Assembly (NCBI GenBank): GCA_964057225.1
Contig: OZ059896.1
Span: 682,001 to 746,000 of the forward strand
DNA length: 64,000 nucleotides
Source of the DNA: Auanema rhodensis
Taxonomy: Eukaryota; Nematoda; Chromadorea; Rhabditida; Rhabditidae
Direction: 5' to 3'
In this document: piece by piece, positions 24,286 to 39,597 of the stretch
Position numbering within the stretch: the stretch's first letter is position 1
Layout of the letters: the number at the start of each line of letters is the position of its first letter
Translations under genes and position numbers: made by a program
Notes under the pieces: model-generated
Told to the model about the DNA's origin: nothing
The model's input: only the letters and a program-made list of their open reading frames with translations
Database searches by the model: none

Positions 24286-26397
24286 TTTAGACTAATATGG
24301 ACATGGGGAATCTAATTTTGAAAACCGCATCTCTTTATCTTTCACGTGAAGCGAGTTACATACCAAGTGCACATCACGTGTACATTTAGTTAGCATAAAT
24401 TAAAGTTCACGTAAATTTCAAAGTCATGGTTACCATGAACCAATATCAATAAAAATTTGTTTTTAGACTAATATGGACATGGGAAATCTAATTTTGAAAA
24501 CCGCATCTCTTTATCTTTCACGTGAAGCGAGTTACATACCAAGTGCACATCACGTGTACATTTAATTAGCATAAATTAAAGTTCACGTAAATTTCAAAGT
24601 CATGGGTACCATGAACCAATATCAATAAAAATTTGTTTTTAGACTAATATGGACATGGGGAATCTAATTTTGAAAACCGCATCTCTTTATCTTTCACGTG
24701 AAGCGAGTTACATACTAAGTGCACATCACGTGTACATATAATTAGCATAAATTAAAGTTCACGTAAATTTCAAAGTCATGGTTACCATGAACCAATATCA
24801 ATAAAAATTTGTTTTTAGACTAATATGGACATGGGGAATCTAATTTTGAAAACCGCATCTCTTTATCATTCACGTGAAGCGAGTTACATACCAAGTGCAC
24901 ATCACGTGTACATTTAATTAGCATAAATTAAAGTTCACGTAAGTTTCAAAGTCATGGTTACCATGCACCAATATCAATAAACATTTGTTTTTAGACTAAT
25001 ATGGACATGGGGAATCTAATTTTGAAAACCGCATCTATTTTTCTTTCACGTGAAGCGAGCTACATACCAAATGCACATCACGTGTACATTTAATTAGCAT
25101 AAATTAAAGTTCACGTAAATTTCAAAGTCATGGTGACCATGAACCAATATCAATAAAAATTTGTTTTTAGACTAATATGGACATGGGGAATCTAATTTTG
25201 AAAACCGCATCTCTTTATCTTTCACGTGAAGCGAGTTACATACCAAGTGCACATCACGTGTACATTTAATTAGCATAAATTAAAGTTCACGTAAATTTCA
25301 AAGTCATGGTTACCATGAACCAATATCAATAAAAATTTGTTTTTAGACTAATATGGACATGGGGAATCTAATTTTGAAAACCGCATCTCTTTATCTTTCA
25401 CGTGAAGCGAGTTACATACCAAGTGCACATCACGTGTACATTTAATTAGCATAAATTAAAGTTCACGTAAATTTCAAAGTCGTGGTTACCATGAACCAAT
25501 ATCAATAAAAATTTGTTTTTAGACTAATATGGACATGGGAAATCTAATTTTGAAAACCGCATCTCTTTATCTTTCACGTGAAGCGAGTTACATACCAAGT
25601 GCACATCACGTGTACATTTAATTAGCATAAATTAAAGTTCACGTAAATTTCAAAGTCATGGGTACCATGAACCAATATCAATAAAAATTTGTTTTTAGAC
25701 TAATATGGACATGGGGAATCTAATTTTGAAAACCGCATCTCTTTATCTTTCACGTGAAGCGAGTTACATACCAAGTGCACATCACGTGTACATATAATTA
25801 GCATAAATTAAAGTTCACGTAAATTTCAAAGTCATGGTTACCATGAACCAATATCAATAAAAATTTGTTTTTAGACTAATATGGACATGGGGAATCTAAT
25901 TTTGAAAACCGCATCTCTTTATCATTCACGTGAAGCGAGTTACACACCAAGTGCACATCACGTGTACATTTAATTAGCATAAATTAAAGTTCACGTAAGT
26001 TTCAAAGTCATGGTTACCATGCACCAATATCAATAAACATTTGTTTTTAGACTAATATGGACATGGGGAATCTAATTTTGAAAACCGCATCTCTTTTTCT
26101 TTCACGTGAAGCGAGCTACATACCAAATGCACATCACGTGTACATTTAATTAGCATAAATTAAAGTTCACGTAAATTTCAAAGTCATGGTTACCATGAAC
26201 CAATATCAATAAAAATTTGTTTTTAGACTAATATGGACATGGGGAATCTAATTTTAAAAACCGCATCTCTTTATCTTTCACGTGAAGCGAGTTACATACC
26301 AAGTGCACATCACGTGTACATTTAATTAGCATAAATTAAAGTTCACGTAAATTTCAAAGTCATGGTTTTCATGAACCAATATCAATAAAAATTTGTT
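24286..26397 (+). repeat. Tandem duplication of a 6-monomer unit (2 x 1,056 bp)
   Basis: Plain, G23A/T145G, T101A, T55A/A130G/A153C/A169C, A52T, plain. The A52T monomers at 24,990 and 26,046 share GAGCTAC and CCAAATGC, found nowhere else. The order matches a segment of the 9-18 kb HOR without C41T and T96C, so this looks like an older relative of that family. Confidence 0.86.
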
Positions 26398-26925
26398 TTT
26401 AGACTAACATGTACATGGGGAATCTAATTTTGAAAACCGCATCTCTTTATCTTTCACGTGAAGCGAGTTACATACCAAGTGCACATCACGTGTACATTTA
26501 ATTAGCATAAATTAAAGTTCACGTAAATTTCAAAGTCATGGTTACCATGAACCAATATCAATAAAAATTTGTTTTTAGACTAATATGGACATGGGGAATC
26601 TAATTTTGAGAACCGCATCTCTTTATCTTTCACGTGAAGCGAGTTACGTACCAAGTGCACATCACGTGTACATTTAATTAGCATAAATTAAAGTTCACGT
26701 AAATTTCAAAGTCATGGTTACAATGAACCAATATCAATAAAAATTTGTTTTTAGACTAATATGGACATGGGGAATCTAATTTTGAAAACCGCATCTCTTT
26801 ATCTTTCACGTGAAGCGAGTTACATACCAAGTGCACATCACGTGTACATTTAATTAGCATAAATAAAAGTTCACGTAAATTTCAAAGTCATGGTTACCAT
26901 GAACCAATATCAATAAAAATTTGTT
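26398..26925 (+). repeat. Mixed monomers before the 36-mer duplication
   Basis: Three monomers: T11C/G15T, then A75G/C149A, then a plain copy with ATAAAAG in place of ATTAAAG. They resemble the T11C-T13C/A75G pair of the 9-18 kb HOR, with T13C absent. Confidence 0.8.
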
Positions 26926-29900
26926 TTTAGACTAACATGTACATGGGGAATCTAATTTTGAAAACCGCATCTCTTTATCTTTCACGTGAAGCGAGTTACA
27001 TACCAAGTGCACATCACGTGTACATTTAATTAGCATAAATTAAAGTTCACGTAAATTTCAAAGTCATGGTTACCATGAACCAATATCAATAAAATATTGT
27101 TTTTAGACTAATATGGACATGGGGAATCTAACTTTGAAAACCGCATCTCTTTATCTTTCACGTGAAGCGAGTTACATACCAAGTGCACATCACGTGTACA
27201 TTTAATTAGCATAAATTAAAGTTCACGTAAATTTCAAAGTCATGGTTACCATGAACCAATATCAATAAAATATTGTTTTTAGACTAATATGGACATGGGG
27301 AATCTAACTTTGAAAACCGCATCTCTTTATCTTTCACGTGAAGCGAGTTACATACCAAGTGCACATCACGTGTACATTTAATTAACATAAATTAAAGTTC
27401 ACGTAAATTTCAAAGTCATGGTTACCATGCACCAATATCAATAAACATTTGTTTTTAGACTAATATGGACATGGGGAATCTACTTTTGAAAACCGCATCT
27501 CTTTATCTTTCACGTGAAGCGAGTTACATACCAAGTGCACATGACGTGTACATTTAATTAGCATAAATTAAAGTTCACGTAAATTTCAAAGTCATGGTTA
27601 CCATGAACCAATATCAATGAAAATTTGTTTGTAGACTAATATGGACATGGGGAATCTAATTTTGAAAACCGCATCTCTTTATCTTTCACGTGAAGCGAGT
27701 TACATACCAAGTGCACATCACGTGTACATATAATTAGCATAAATTAAAGTTCACGTAAATTTCAAAGTCATGGTTACCATGAACCAATATCAATAAAAAT
27801 TTGTTTTTAGACTAATATGGACATGGGGAATCTAATTTTGAAAACCGCATCTCTTTATCTTTCACGTGAAGCGAGTTACATACCAAGTGCACATCACGTG
27901 TACATTTAATTAGCATAAATTAAAGTTCACGTAAATTTCAAAGTCATGGTTACCATGAACCAATATCAATAAAAATTTGTTTTTAGACTAATATGGACAT
28001 GGGAAATCTAATTTTGAAAACCGCATCTCTTTATCTTTCACGTGAAGCGAGTTACATACCAAGTGCACATCACGTGTACATATAATTAGCATAAATTAAA
28101 GTTCACGTAAATTTCAAAGTCATGGTTACCATGAACCAATATCAATAAAAATTTGTTTTTAGACTAACATGTACATGGGGAATCTAATTTTGAAAACCGC
28201 ATCTCTTTATCTTTCACGTGAAGCGAGTTACATACCAAGTGCACATCACGTGTACATTTAATTAGCATAAATAAAAGTTCACGTAAATTTCAAAGTCATG
28301 GTTACCATGAACCAATATCAATAAAAATTTGTTTTTAGACTAACATGTACATGGGGAATCTAATTTTGAAAACCGCATCTCTTTATCTTTCACGTGAAGC
28401 GAGTTACATACCAAGTGCACATCACGTGTACATTTAATTAGCATAAATTAAAGTTCACGTAAATTTCAAAGTCATGGTTACCATGAACCAATATCAATAA
28501 AAATTTGTTTTTAGACTAATATGGACATGGGGAATCTAACTTTGAAAACCGCATCTCTTTATCTTTCACGTGAAGCGAGTTACATACCAAGTGCACATCA
28601 CGTGTACATTTAATTAGCATAAATTAAAGTTCACGTAAATTTCAAAGTCATGGGTACCATGAACCAATATCAATAAAAATTTGTTTTTAGACTAATATGG
28701 ACATGGGGAATCTAATTTTGAAAACCGCATCTCTTTATCTTTCACGCGAAGCGAGTTACATACCAAGTGCACATCACGTGTACATTTAATTAGCATAAAT
28801 TAAAGTTCACGTAAATTTCAAAGTCATGGTTACCATGAACCAATATCAATAAAAATTTGTTTTTAGACTAATATGGACATGGGGAATCTAACTTTGAAAA
28901 CCGCATCTCTTTATCATTCACGTGAAGCGAGTTACATACCAAGTGCACATCACGTGTACATTTAATTAGCATAAATTAAAGTTCACGTAAATTTCAAAGT
29001 CATGGTTACCATGCACCAATTTCAATAAACATTTGTTTTTAGACTAATATGGACATGGGGAATCTACTTTTGAAAACCGCATCTCTTTATCTTTCACGTG
29101 AAGCGAGTTACATACCAAGTGCACATGACGTGTACATTTAATTAGCATAAATTAAAGTTCACGTAAATTTCAAAGTCATGGTTACCATGAACCAATATCA
29201 ATGAAAATTTGTTTGTAGACTAATATGGACATGGGGAATCTAATTTTGAAAACCGCATCTCTTTATCTTTCACGTGAAGCGAGTTACATACCAAGTGCAC
29301 ATCACGTGTACATATAATTAGCATAAATTAAAGTTCACGTAAATTTCAAAGTCATGGTTACCATGAACCAATATCAATAAAAATTTGTTTTTAGACTAAT
29401 ATGGACATGGGGAATCTAATTTTGAAAACCGCATCTCTTTATCTTTCACGTGAAGCGAGTTACATACCAAGTGCACATCACGTGTACATTTAATTAGCAT
29501 AAATTAAAGTTCACGTAAATTTCAAAGTCATGGTTACCATGAACCAATATCAATAAAAATTTGTTTTTAGACTAATATGGACATGGGAAATCTAATTTTG
29601 AAAACCGCATCTCTTTATCTTTCACGTGAAGCGAGTTACATACCAAGTGCACGTCACGTGTACATATAATTAGCATAAATTAAAGTTCACGTAAATTTCA
29701 AAGTCATGGTTACCATGAACCAATATCAATAAAAATTTGTTTTTAGACTAATATGGACATGGGGAATCTAATTTTGAAAACCGCATCTCTTTATCTTTCA
29801 CGTGAAGCGAGTTACATACCAAGTGCACATCACGTGTACATTTAATTAGCATAAATTAAAGTTCACGTAAATTTCAAAGTCATGGTTACCATGAACCAAT

Positions 29901-32900
29901 ATCAATAAAAATTTGTTTTTAGACTAATATGGACATGGGGAATCTAATTTTGAAAACCGCATCTCTTTATCTTTCACGTGAAGCGAGTTACATACCAAGT
30001 GCACATCACGTGTACATTTAATTAGCATAAATTAAAGTTCACGTAAATTTCAAAGTCATGGTTACCATGCACCAATATCAATAAAAATTTGTTTTTAGAC
30101 TAATATGGACATGGGGAATCTAATTTTGAAAACCGCATCTCTTTATCTTTCACGTGAAGCGAGTTACATACCAAGTGCACATCACGTGTACATTTAATTA
30201 GCATAAATTAAAGTTCACGTAAATTTCAAAGTCATGGTTACCATGCACCAATATCAATAAAAATTTGTTTTTAGACTAATATGGACATGGGAAATCTAAT
30301 TTTGAAAACCGCATCTCTTTATCTTTCACGTGAAGCGAGTTACATACCAAGTGCACATCACGTGTACATTTAATTAGCATAAATTGAAGTTCACGTAAAT
30401 TTCAAAGTCATGGTTACCATGAACCAATATCAATAAAAATTTGTTTTTAGACTAATATGGACATGGGAAATCTAATTTTGAAAACCGCATCTCTTTATCT
30501 TTTACGTGAAGCGAGTTACATACCAAGTGCACATCACGTGTACATTTAATTAGCATAAATTAAAGTTCACGTAAATTTCAAAGTCATGGTTACCATGCAC
30601 CAATATCAATAAAAATTTGTTTTTAGACTAATATGGACATGGGGAATCTAATTTTGAAAACCGCATCTCTTTATCTTTCACGTGAAGCGAGTTACATACC
30701 AAGTGCACACCACGTGTACATTTAATTAGCATAAATTAAAGTTCACGTAAATTTCAAAGTCATGGTTACCATGAACCAATATCAATAAAAATTTGTTTTT
30801 AGACTAATATGGACATGGGGAATCTAATTTTGAAAACCGCATCTCTTTATCTTTCACGTGAAACGAGTTACATACCAAGTGCACATCACGTGTACATTTA
30901 ATTAGCATAAATTAAAGTTCACGTAAATTTCAAAGTCATGGTTACCATGAACCAATATCAATAAAAATTTGTAATTAGACTAATATGGACATGGGGAATC
31001 TAATTTTGAAAACCGCATCTCTTTATCTTTCACGTGAAGCGAGTTACATACCAAGTGCACATCACGTGTACATTTAATTAGCATAAATTAAAGTTCACGT
31101 AAATTTCAAAGTCATGGTTACCATGAACCAATATCAATAAAAATTTGTTTTTAGACTAATATGGACATGGGAAATCTAATTTTGAAAACCGCATCTCTTT
31201 ATCTTTCACGTGAAGCGAGTTACATACCAAGTGCACACCACGTATACATTTAATTAGCATAAATTAAAGTTCACGTAAATTTCAAAGTCATGGTTACCAT
31301 GAACCAATATCAATAAAAATTTGTTTTTAGACTAATATGGACATGGGGAATCTAATTTTGAAAACCGCATCTCTTTATCTTTCACGTGAAGCGAGTTACA
31401 TACCAAGTGCACATCACGTGTACATTTAATTAGCATAAATTAAAGTTCACGTAAATTTCAAAGTCATGGTTACCATGAACCAATATCAATAAAAATTTGT
31501 TTTTAGACTAATATGGACATGGGGAATCTAATTTTGAAAACCGCATCTCTTTATCTTTCACGTGAAGCGAGTTACATACCAAGTGCACATCACGTGTACA
31601 TTTAATTAGCATAAATTAAAGTTCACGTAAATTTCAAAGTCATGGTGACCATGAACCAATATCAATAAAAATTTGTTTTTAGACTAATATAGACATGGGG
31701 AATCTAATTTTGAAAACCGCATCTCTTTATCTTTCACGTGAAACGAGTTACATACCAAGTGCACATCACGTGTACATTTAATTAGCATAAATTAAAGTTC
31801 ACGTAAATTTCAAAGTCATGGTTACCATGAACCAATATCAATAAAAATTTGTAATTAGACTAATATGGACATGGGGAATCTAATTTTGAAAACCGCATCT
31901 CTTTATCTTTCACGTGAAGCGAGTTACATACCAAGTGCACATCACGTGTACATTTAATTAGCATAAATTAAAGTTCACGTAAATTTCAAAGTCATGGTTA
32001 CCATGAACCAATATCAATAAAAATTTGTTTTTAGACTAATATGGACATGGGAAATCTAATTTTGGAAACCGCATCTCTTTATCTTTCACGTGAAGCGAGT
32101 TACATACCAAGTGCACATCACGTGTACATTTAATTAGCATAAATTAAAGTTCACGTAAATTTCAAAGTCATGGTTACCATGAACCAATATCAATAAAAAT
32201 TTGTTTTTAGACTAATATGGACATGGGGAATCTAATTTTGAAAACCGCATCTCTTTATCTTTCACGTGAAGCGAGTTACATACCAAGTGCACATCACGTG
32301 TACATTTAATTAGCATAAATTAAAGTTCACGTAAATTTCAAAGTCATGGTTACCATGAACCAATATCAATAAAAATTTGTTTTTAGACTAATATGGACAT
32401 GGGGAATCTAATTTTGAAAACCGCATCTCTTTATCTTTCACGTGAAGCGAGTTACATACCAAGTGCACATCACGTGTACATTTAATTAGCATAAATTAAA
32501 GTTCACGTAAATTTCAAAGTCATGGTGACCATGAACCAATATCAATAAAAATTTGTTTTTAGACTAATATAGACATGGGGAATCTAATTTTGAAAACCGC
32601 ATCTCTTTATCTTTCACGTGAAACGAGTTACATACCAAGTGCACATCACGTGTACATTTAATTAGCATAAATTAAAGTTCACGTAAATTTCAAAGTCATG
32701 GTTACCATGAACCAATATCAATAAAAATTTGTAATTAGACTAATATGGACATGGGGAATCTAATTTTGAAAACCGCATCTCTTTATCTTTCACGTGAAGC
32801 GAGTTACATACCAAGTGCACATCACGTGTACATTTAATTAGCATAAATTAAAGTTCACGTAAATTTCAAAGTCATGGTTACCATGAACCAATATCAATAA

Positions 32901-33261
32901 AAATTTGTTTTTAGACTAATATGGACATGGGAAATCTAATTTTGGAAACCGCATCTCTTTATCTTTCACGTGAAGCGAGTTACATACCAAGTGCACATCA
33001 CGTGTACATTTAATTAGCATAAATTAAAGTTCACGTAAATTTCAAAGTCATGGTTACCATGAACCAATATCAATAAAAATTTGTTTTTAGACTAATATGG
33101 ACATGGGAAATCTAATTTTGAAAACCGCATCTCTTTATCTTTTACGTGAAGCGAGTTACATACCAAGTGCACATCACGTGTACATTTAATTAGCATAAAT
33201 TAAAGTTCACGTAAATTTCAAAGTCATGGTTACCATGCACCAATATCAATCAAAATTTGTT
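26926..33261 (+). repeat. 36-monomer block, copy 1 (6,336 bp)
   Basis: It is followed directly by a second copy at the same phase. Markers repeated at offset exactly 6,336: AAAATATTG (27,091 and 27,267), ATTAACAT, ATAAAAG, CACGCGAAG (T62C), CAATTTCAAT (29,019), GCACGTCACG (29,649), ATTGAAGTT (30,383), GCACACCACG (two), TATAGAC (two), and TTTGGAAACC. The block contains two internal five-monomer repeats (27,278-28,157 and 28,862-29,741) and an 880-bp repeat around the two TATAGAC monomers (31,678 and 32,558). The first few bases differ from copy 2, so the junction lies near 26,945-27,090. Confidence 0.92.
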
Positions 33262-36200
33262 TTTAGACTAATATGGACATGGGGAATCTAATTTTGAAAA
33301 CCGCATCTCTTTATCTTTCACGTGAAGCGAGTTACATACCAAGTGCACATCACGTGTACATTTAATTAGCATAAATTAAAGTTCACGTAAATTTCAAAGT
33401 CATGGTTACCATGAACCAATATCAATAAAATATTGTTTTTAGACTAATATGGACATGGGGAATCTAACTTTGAAAACCGCATCTCTTTATCTTTCACGTG
33501 AAGCGAGTTACATACCAAGTGCACATCACGTGTACATTTAATTAGCATAAATTAAAGTTCACGTAAATTTCAAAGTCATGGTTACCATGAACCAATATCA
33601 ATAAAATATTGTTTTTAGACTAATATGGACATGGGGAATCTAACTTTGAAAACCGCATCTCTTTATCTTTCACGTGAAGCGAGTTACATACCAAGTGCAC
33701 ATCACGTGTACATTTAATTAACATAAATTAAAGTTCACGTAAATTTCAAAGTCATGGTTACCATGCACCAATATCAATAAACATTTGTTTTTAGACTAAT
33801 ATGGACATGGGGAATCTACTTTTGAAAACCGCATCTCTTTATCTTTCACGTGAAGCGAGTTACATACCAAGTGCACATGACGTGTACATTTAATTAGCAT
33901 AAATTAAAGTTCACGTAAATTTCAAAGTCATGGTTACCATGAACCAATATCAATGAAAATTTGTTTGTAGACTAATATGGACATGGGGAATCTAATTTTG
34001 AAAACCGCATCTCTTTATCTTTCACGTGAAGCGAGTTACATACCAAGTGCACATCACGTGTACATATAATTAGCATAAATTAAAGTTCACGTAAATTTCA
34101 AAGTCATGGTTACCATGAACCAATATCAATAAAAATTTGTTTTTAGACTAATATGGACATGGGGAATCTAATTTTGAAAACCGCATCTCTTTATCTTTCA
34201 CGTGAAGCGAGTTACATACCAAGTGCACATCACGTGTACATTTAATTAGCATAAATTAAAGTTCACGTAAATTTCAAAGTCATGGTTACCATGAACCAAT
34301 ATCAATAAAAATTTGTTTTTAGACTAATATGGACATGGGAAATCTAATTTTGAAAACCGCATCTCTTTATCTTTCACGTGAAGCGAGTTACATACCAAGT
34401 GCACATCACGTGTACATATAATTAGCATAAATTAAAGTTCACGTAAATTTCAAAGTCATGGTTACCATGAACCAATATCAATAAAAATTTGTTTTTAGAC
34501 TAACATGTACATGGGGAATCTAATTTTGAAAACCGCATCTCTTTATCTTTCACGTGAAGCGAGTTACATACCAAGTGCACATCACGTGTACATTTAATTA
34601 GCATAAATAAAAGTTCACGTAAATTTCAAAGTCATGGTTACCATGAACCAATATCAATAAAAATTTGTTTTTAGACTAACATGTACATGGGGAATCTAAT
34701 TTTGAAAACCGCATCTCTTTATCTTTCACGTGAAGCGAGTTACATACCAAGTGCACATCACGTGTACATTTAATTAGCATAAATTAAAGTTCACGTAAAT
34801 TTCAAAGTCATGGTTACCATGAACCAATATCAATAAAAATTTGTTTTTAGACTAATATGGACATGGGGAATCTAACTTTGAAAACCGCATCTCTTTATCT
34901 TTCACGTGAAGCGAGTTACATACCAAGTGCACATCACGTGTACATTTAATTAGCATAAATTAAAGTTCACGTAAATTTCAAAGTCATGGGTACCATGAAC
35001 CAATATCAATAAAAATTTGTTTTTAGACTAATATGGACATGGGGAATCTAATTTTGAAAACCGCATCTCTTTATCTTTCACGCGAAGCGAGTTACATACC
35101 AAGTGCACATCACGTGTACATTTAATTAGCATAAATTAAAGTTCACGTAAATTTCAAAGTCATGGTTACCATGAACCAATATCAATAAAAATTTGTTTTT
35201 AGACTAATATGGACATGGGGAATCTAACTTTGAAAACCGCATCTCTTTATCATTCACGTGAAGCGAGTTACATACCAAGTGCACATCACGTGTACATTTA
35301 ATTAGCATAAATTAAAGTTCACGTAAATTTCAAAGTCATGGTTACCATGCACCAATTTCAATAAACATTTGTTTTTAGACTAATATGGACATGGGGAATC
35401 TACTTTTGAAAACCGCATCTCTTTATCTTTCACGTGAAGCGAGTTACATACCAAGTGCACATGACGTGTACATTTAATTAGCATAAATTAAAGTTCACGT
35501 AAATTTCAAAGTCATGGTTACCATGAACCAATATCAATGAAAATTTGTTTGTAGACTAATATGGACATGGGGAATCTAATTTTGAAAACCGCATCTCTTT
35601 ATCTTTCACGTGAAGCGAGTTACATACCAAGTGCACATCACGTGTACATATAATTAGCATAAATTAAAGTTCACGTAAATTTCAAAGTCATGGTTACCAT
35701 GAACCAATATCAATAAAAATTTGTTTTTAGACTAATATGGACATGGGGAATCTAATTTTGAAAACCGCATCTCTTTATCTTTCACGTGAAGCGAGTTACA
35801 TACCAAGTGCACATCACGTGTACATTTAATTAGCATAAATTAAAGTTCACGTAAATTTCAAAGTCATGGTTACCATGAACCAATATCAATAAAAATTTGT
35901 TTTTAGACTAATATGGACATGGGAAATCTAATTTTGAAAACCGCATCTCTTTATCTTTCACGTGAAGCGAGTTACATACCAAGTGCACGTCACGTGTACA
36001 TATAATTAGCATAAATTAAAGTTCACGTAAATTTCAAAGTCATGGTTACCATGAACCAATATCAATAAAAATTTGTTTTTAGACTAATATGGACATGGGG
36101 AATCTAATTTTGAAAACCGCATCTCTTTATCTTTCACGTGAAGCGAGTTACATACCAAGTGCACATCACGTGTACATTTAATTAGCATAAATTAAAGTTC

Positions 36201-39200
36201 ACGTAAATTTCAAAGTCATGGTTACCATGAACCAATATCAATAAAAATTTGTTTTTAGACTAATATGGACATGGGGAATCTAATTTTGAAAACCGCATCT
36301 CTTTATCTTTCACGTGAAGCGAGTTACATACCAAGTGCACATCACGTGTACATTTAATTAGCATAAATTAAAGTTCACGTAAATTTCAAAGTCATGGTTA
36401 CCATGCACCAATATCAATAAAAATTTGTTTTTAGACTAATATGGACATGGGGAATCTAATTTTGAAAACCGCATCTCTTTATCTTTCACGTGAAGCGAGT
36501 TACATACCAAGTGCACATCACGTGTACATTTAATTAGCATAAATTAAAGTTCACGTAAATTTCAAAGTCATGGTTACCATGCACCAATATCAATAAAAAT
36601 TTGTTTTTAGACTAATATGGACATGGGAAATCTAATTTTGAAAACCGCATCTCTTTATCTTTCACGTGAAGCGAGTTACATACCAAGTGCACATCACGTG
36701 TACATTTAATTAGCATAAATTGAAGTTCACGTAAATTTCAAAGTCATGGTTACCATGAACCAATATCAATAAAAATTTGTTTTTAGACTAATATGGACAT
36801 GGGAAATCTAATTTTGAAAACCGCATCTCTTTATCTTTTACGTGAAGCGAGTTACATACCAAGTGCACATCACGTGTACATTTAATTAGCATAAATTAAA
36901 GTTCACGTAAATTTCAAAGTCATGGTTACCATGCACCAATATCAATAAAAATTTGTTTTTAGACTAATATGGACATGGGGAATCTAATTTTGAAAACCGC
37001 ATCTCTTTATCTTTCACGTGAAGCGAGTTACATACCAAGTGCACACCACGTGTACATTTAATTAGCATAAATTAAAGTTCACGTAAATTTCAAAGTCATG
37101 GTTACCATGAACCAATATCAATAAAAATTTGTTTTTAGACTAATATGGACATGGGGAATCTAATTTTGAAAACCGCATCTCTTTATCTTTCACGTGAAAC
37201 GAGTTACATACCAAGTGCACATCACGTGTACATTTAATTAGCATAAATTAAAGTTCACGTAAATTTCAAAGTCATGGTTACCATGAACCAATATCAATAA
37301 AAATTTGTAATTAGACTAATATGGACATGGGGAATCTAATTTTGAAAACCGCATCTCTTTATCTTTCACGTGAAGCGAGTTACATACCAAGTGCACATCA
37401 CGTGTACATTTAATTAGCATAAATTAAAGTTCACGTAAATTTCAAAGTCATGGTTACCATGAACCAATATCAATAAAAATTTGTTTTTAGACTAATATGG
37501 ACATGGGAAATCTAATTTTGAAAACCGCATCTCTTTATCTTTCACGTGAAGCGAGTTACATACCAAGTGCACACCACGTATACATTTAATTAGCATAAAT
37601 TAAAGTTCACGTAAATTTCAAAGTCATGGTTACCATGAACCAATATCAATAAAAATTTGTTTTTAGACTAATATGGACATGGGGAATCTAATTTTGAAAA
37701 CCGCATCTCTTTATCTTTCACGTGAAGCGAGTTACATACCAAGTGCACATCACGTGTACATTTAATTAGCATAAATTAAAGTTCACGTAAATTTCAAAGT
37801 CATGGTTACCATGAACCAATATCAATAAAAATTTGTTTTTAGACTAATATGGACATGGGGAATCTAATTTTGAAAACCGCATCTCTTTATCTTTCACGTG
37901 AAGCGAGTTACATACCAAGTGCACATCACGTGTACATTTAATTAGCATAAATTAAAGTTCACGTAAATTTCAAAGTCATGGTGACCATGAACCAATATCA
38001 ATAAAAATTTGTTTTTAGACTAATATAGACATGGGGAATCTAATTTTGAAAACCGCATCTCTTTATCTTTCACGTGAAACGAGTTACATACCAAGTGCAC
38101 ATCACGTGTACATTTAATTAGCATAAATTAAAGTTCACGTAAATTTCAAAGTCATGGTTACCATGAACCAATATCAATAAAAATTTGTAATTAGACTAAT
38201 ATGGACATGGGGAATCTAATTTTGAAAACCGCATCTCTTTATCTTTCACGTGAAGCGAGTTACATACCAAGTGCACATCACGTGTACATTTAATTAGCAT
38301 AAATTAAAGTTCACGTAAATTTCAAAGTCATGGTTACCATGAACCAATATCAATAAAAATTTGTTTTTAGACTAATATGGACATGGGAAATCTAATTTTG
38401 GAAACCGCATCTCTTTATCTTTCACGTGAAGCGAGTTACATACCAAGTGCACATCACGTGTACATTTAATTAGCATAAATTAAAGTTCACGTAAATTTCA
38501 AAGTCATGGTTACCATGAACCAATATCAATAAAAATTTGTTTTTAGACTAATATGGACATGGGGAATCTAATTTTGAAAACCGCATCTCTTTATCTTTCA
38601 CGTGAAGCGAGTTACATACCAAGTGCACATCACGTGTACATTTAATTAGCATAAATTAAAGTTCACGTAAATTTCAAAGTCATGGTTACCATGAACCAAT
38701 ATCAATAAAAATTTGTTTTTAGACTAATATGGACATGGGGAATCTAATTTTGAAAACCGCATCTCTTTATCTTTCACGTGAAGCGAGTTACATACCAAGT
38801 GCACATCACGTGTACATTTAATTAGCATAAATTAAAGTTCACGTAAATTTCAAAGTCATGGTGACCATGAACCAATATCAATAAAAATTTGTTTTTAGAC
38901 TAATATAGACATGGGGAATCTAATTTTGAAAACCGCATCTCTTTATCTTTCACGTGAAACGAGTTACATACCAAGTGCACATCACGTGTACATTTAATTA
39001 GCATAAATTAAAGTTCACGTAAATTTCAAAGTCATGGTTACCATGAACCAATATCAATAAAAATTTGTAATTAGACTAATATGGACATGGGGAATCTAAT
39101 TTTGAAAACCGCATCTCTTTATCTTTCACGTGAAGCGAGTTACATACCAAGTGCACATCACGTGTACATTTAATTAGCATAAATTAAAGTTCACGTAAAT

Positions 39201-39597
39201 TTCAAAGTCATGGTTACCATGAACCAATATCAATAAAAATTTGTTTTTAGACTAATATGGACATGGGAAATCTAATTTTGGAAACCGCATCTCTTTATCT
39301 TTCACGTGAAGCGAGTTACATACCAAGTGCACATCACGTGTACATTTAATTAGCATAAATTAAAGTTCACGTAAATTTCAAAGTCATGGTTACCATGAAC
39401 CAATATCAATAAAAATTTGTTTTTAGACTAATATGGACATGGGAAATCTAATTTTGAAAACCGCATCTCTTTATCTTTTACGTGAAGCGAGTTACATACC
39501 AAGTGCACATCACGTGTACATTTAATTAGCATAAATTAAAGTTCACGTAAATTTCAAAGTCATGGTTACCATGCACCAATATCAATCAAAATTTGTT
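33262..39597 (+). repeat. 36-monomer block, copy 2 (6,336 bp)
   Basis: Every marker listed for copy 1 is present 6,336 bases downstream: AAAATATTG at 33,427 and 33,603, CAATTTCAAT at 35,355, GCACGTCACG at 35,985, ATTGAAGTT at 36,719, and TATAGAC at 38,024 and 38,904. I found no marker that distinguishes the copies internally. At the next expected boundary (39,598) there is no third copy: the monomer starts the same way but switches to C148T and lacks AAAATATTG. Confidence 0.92.
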
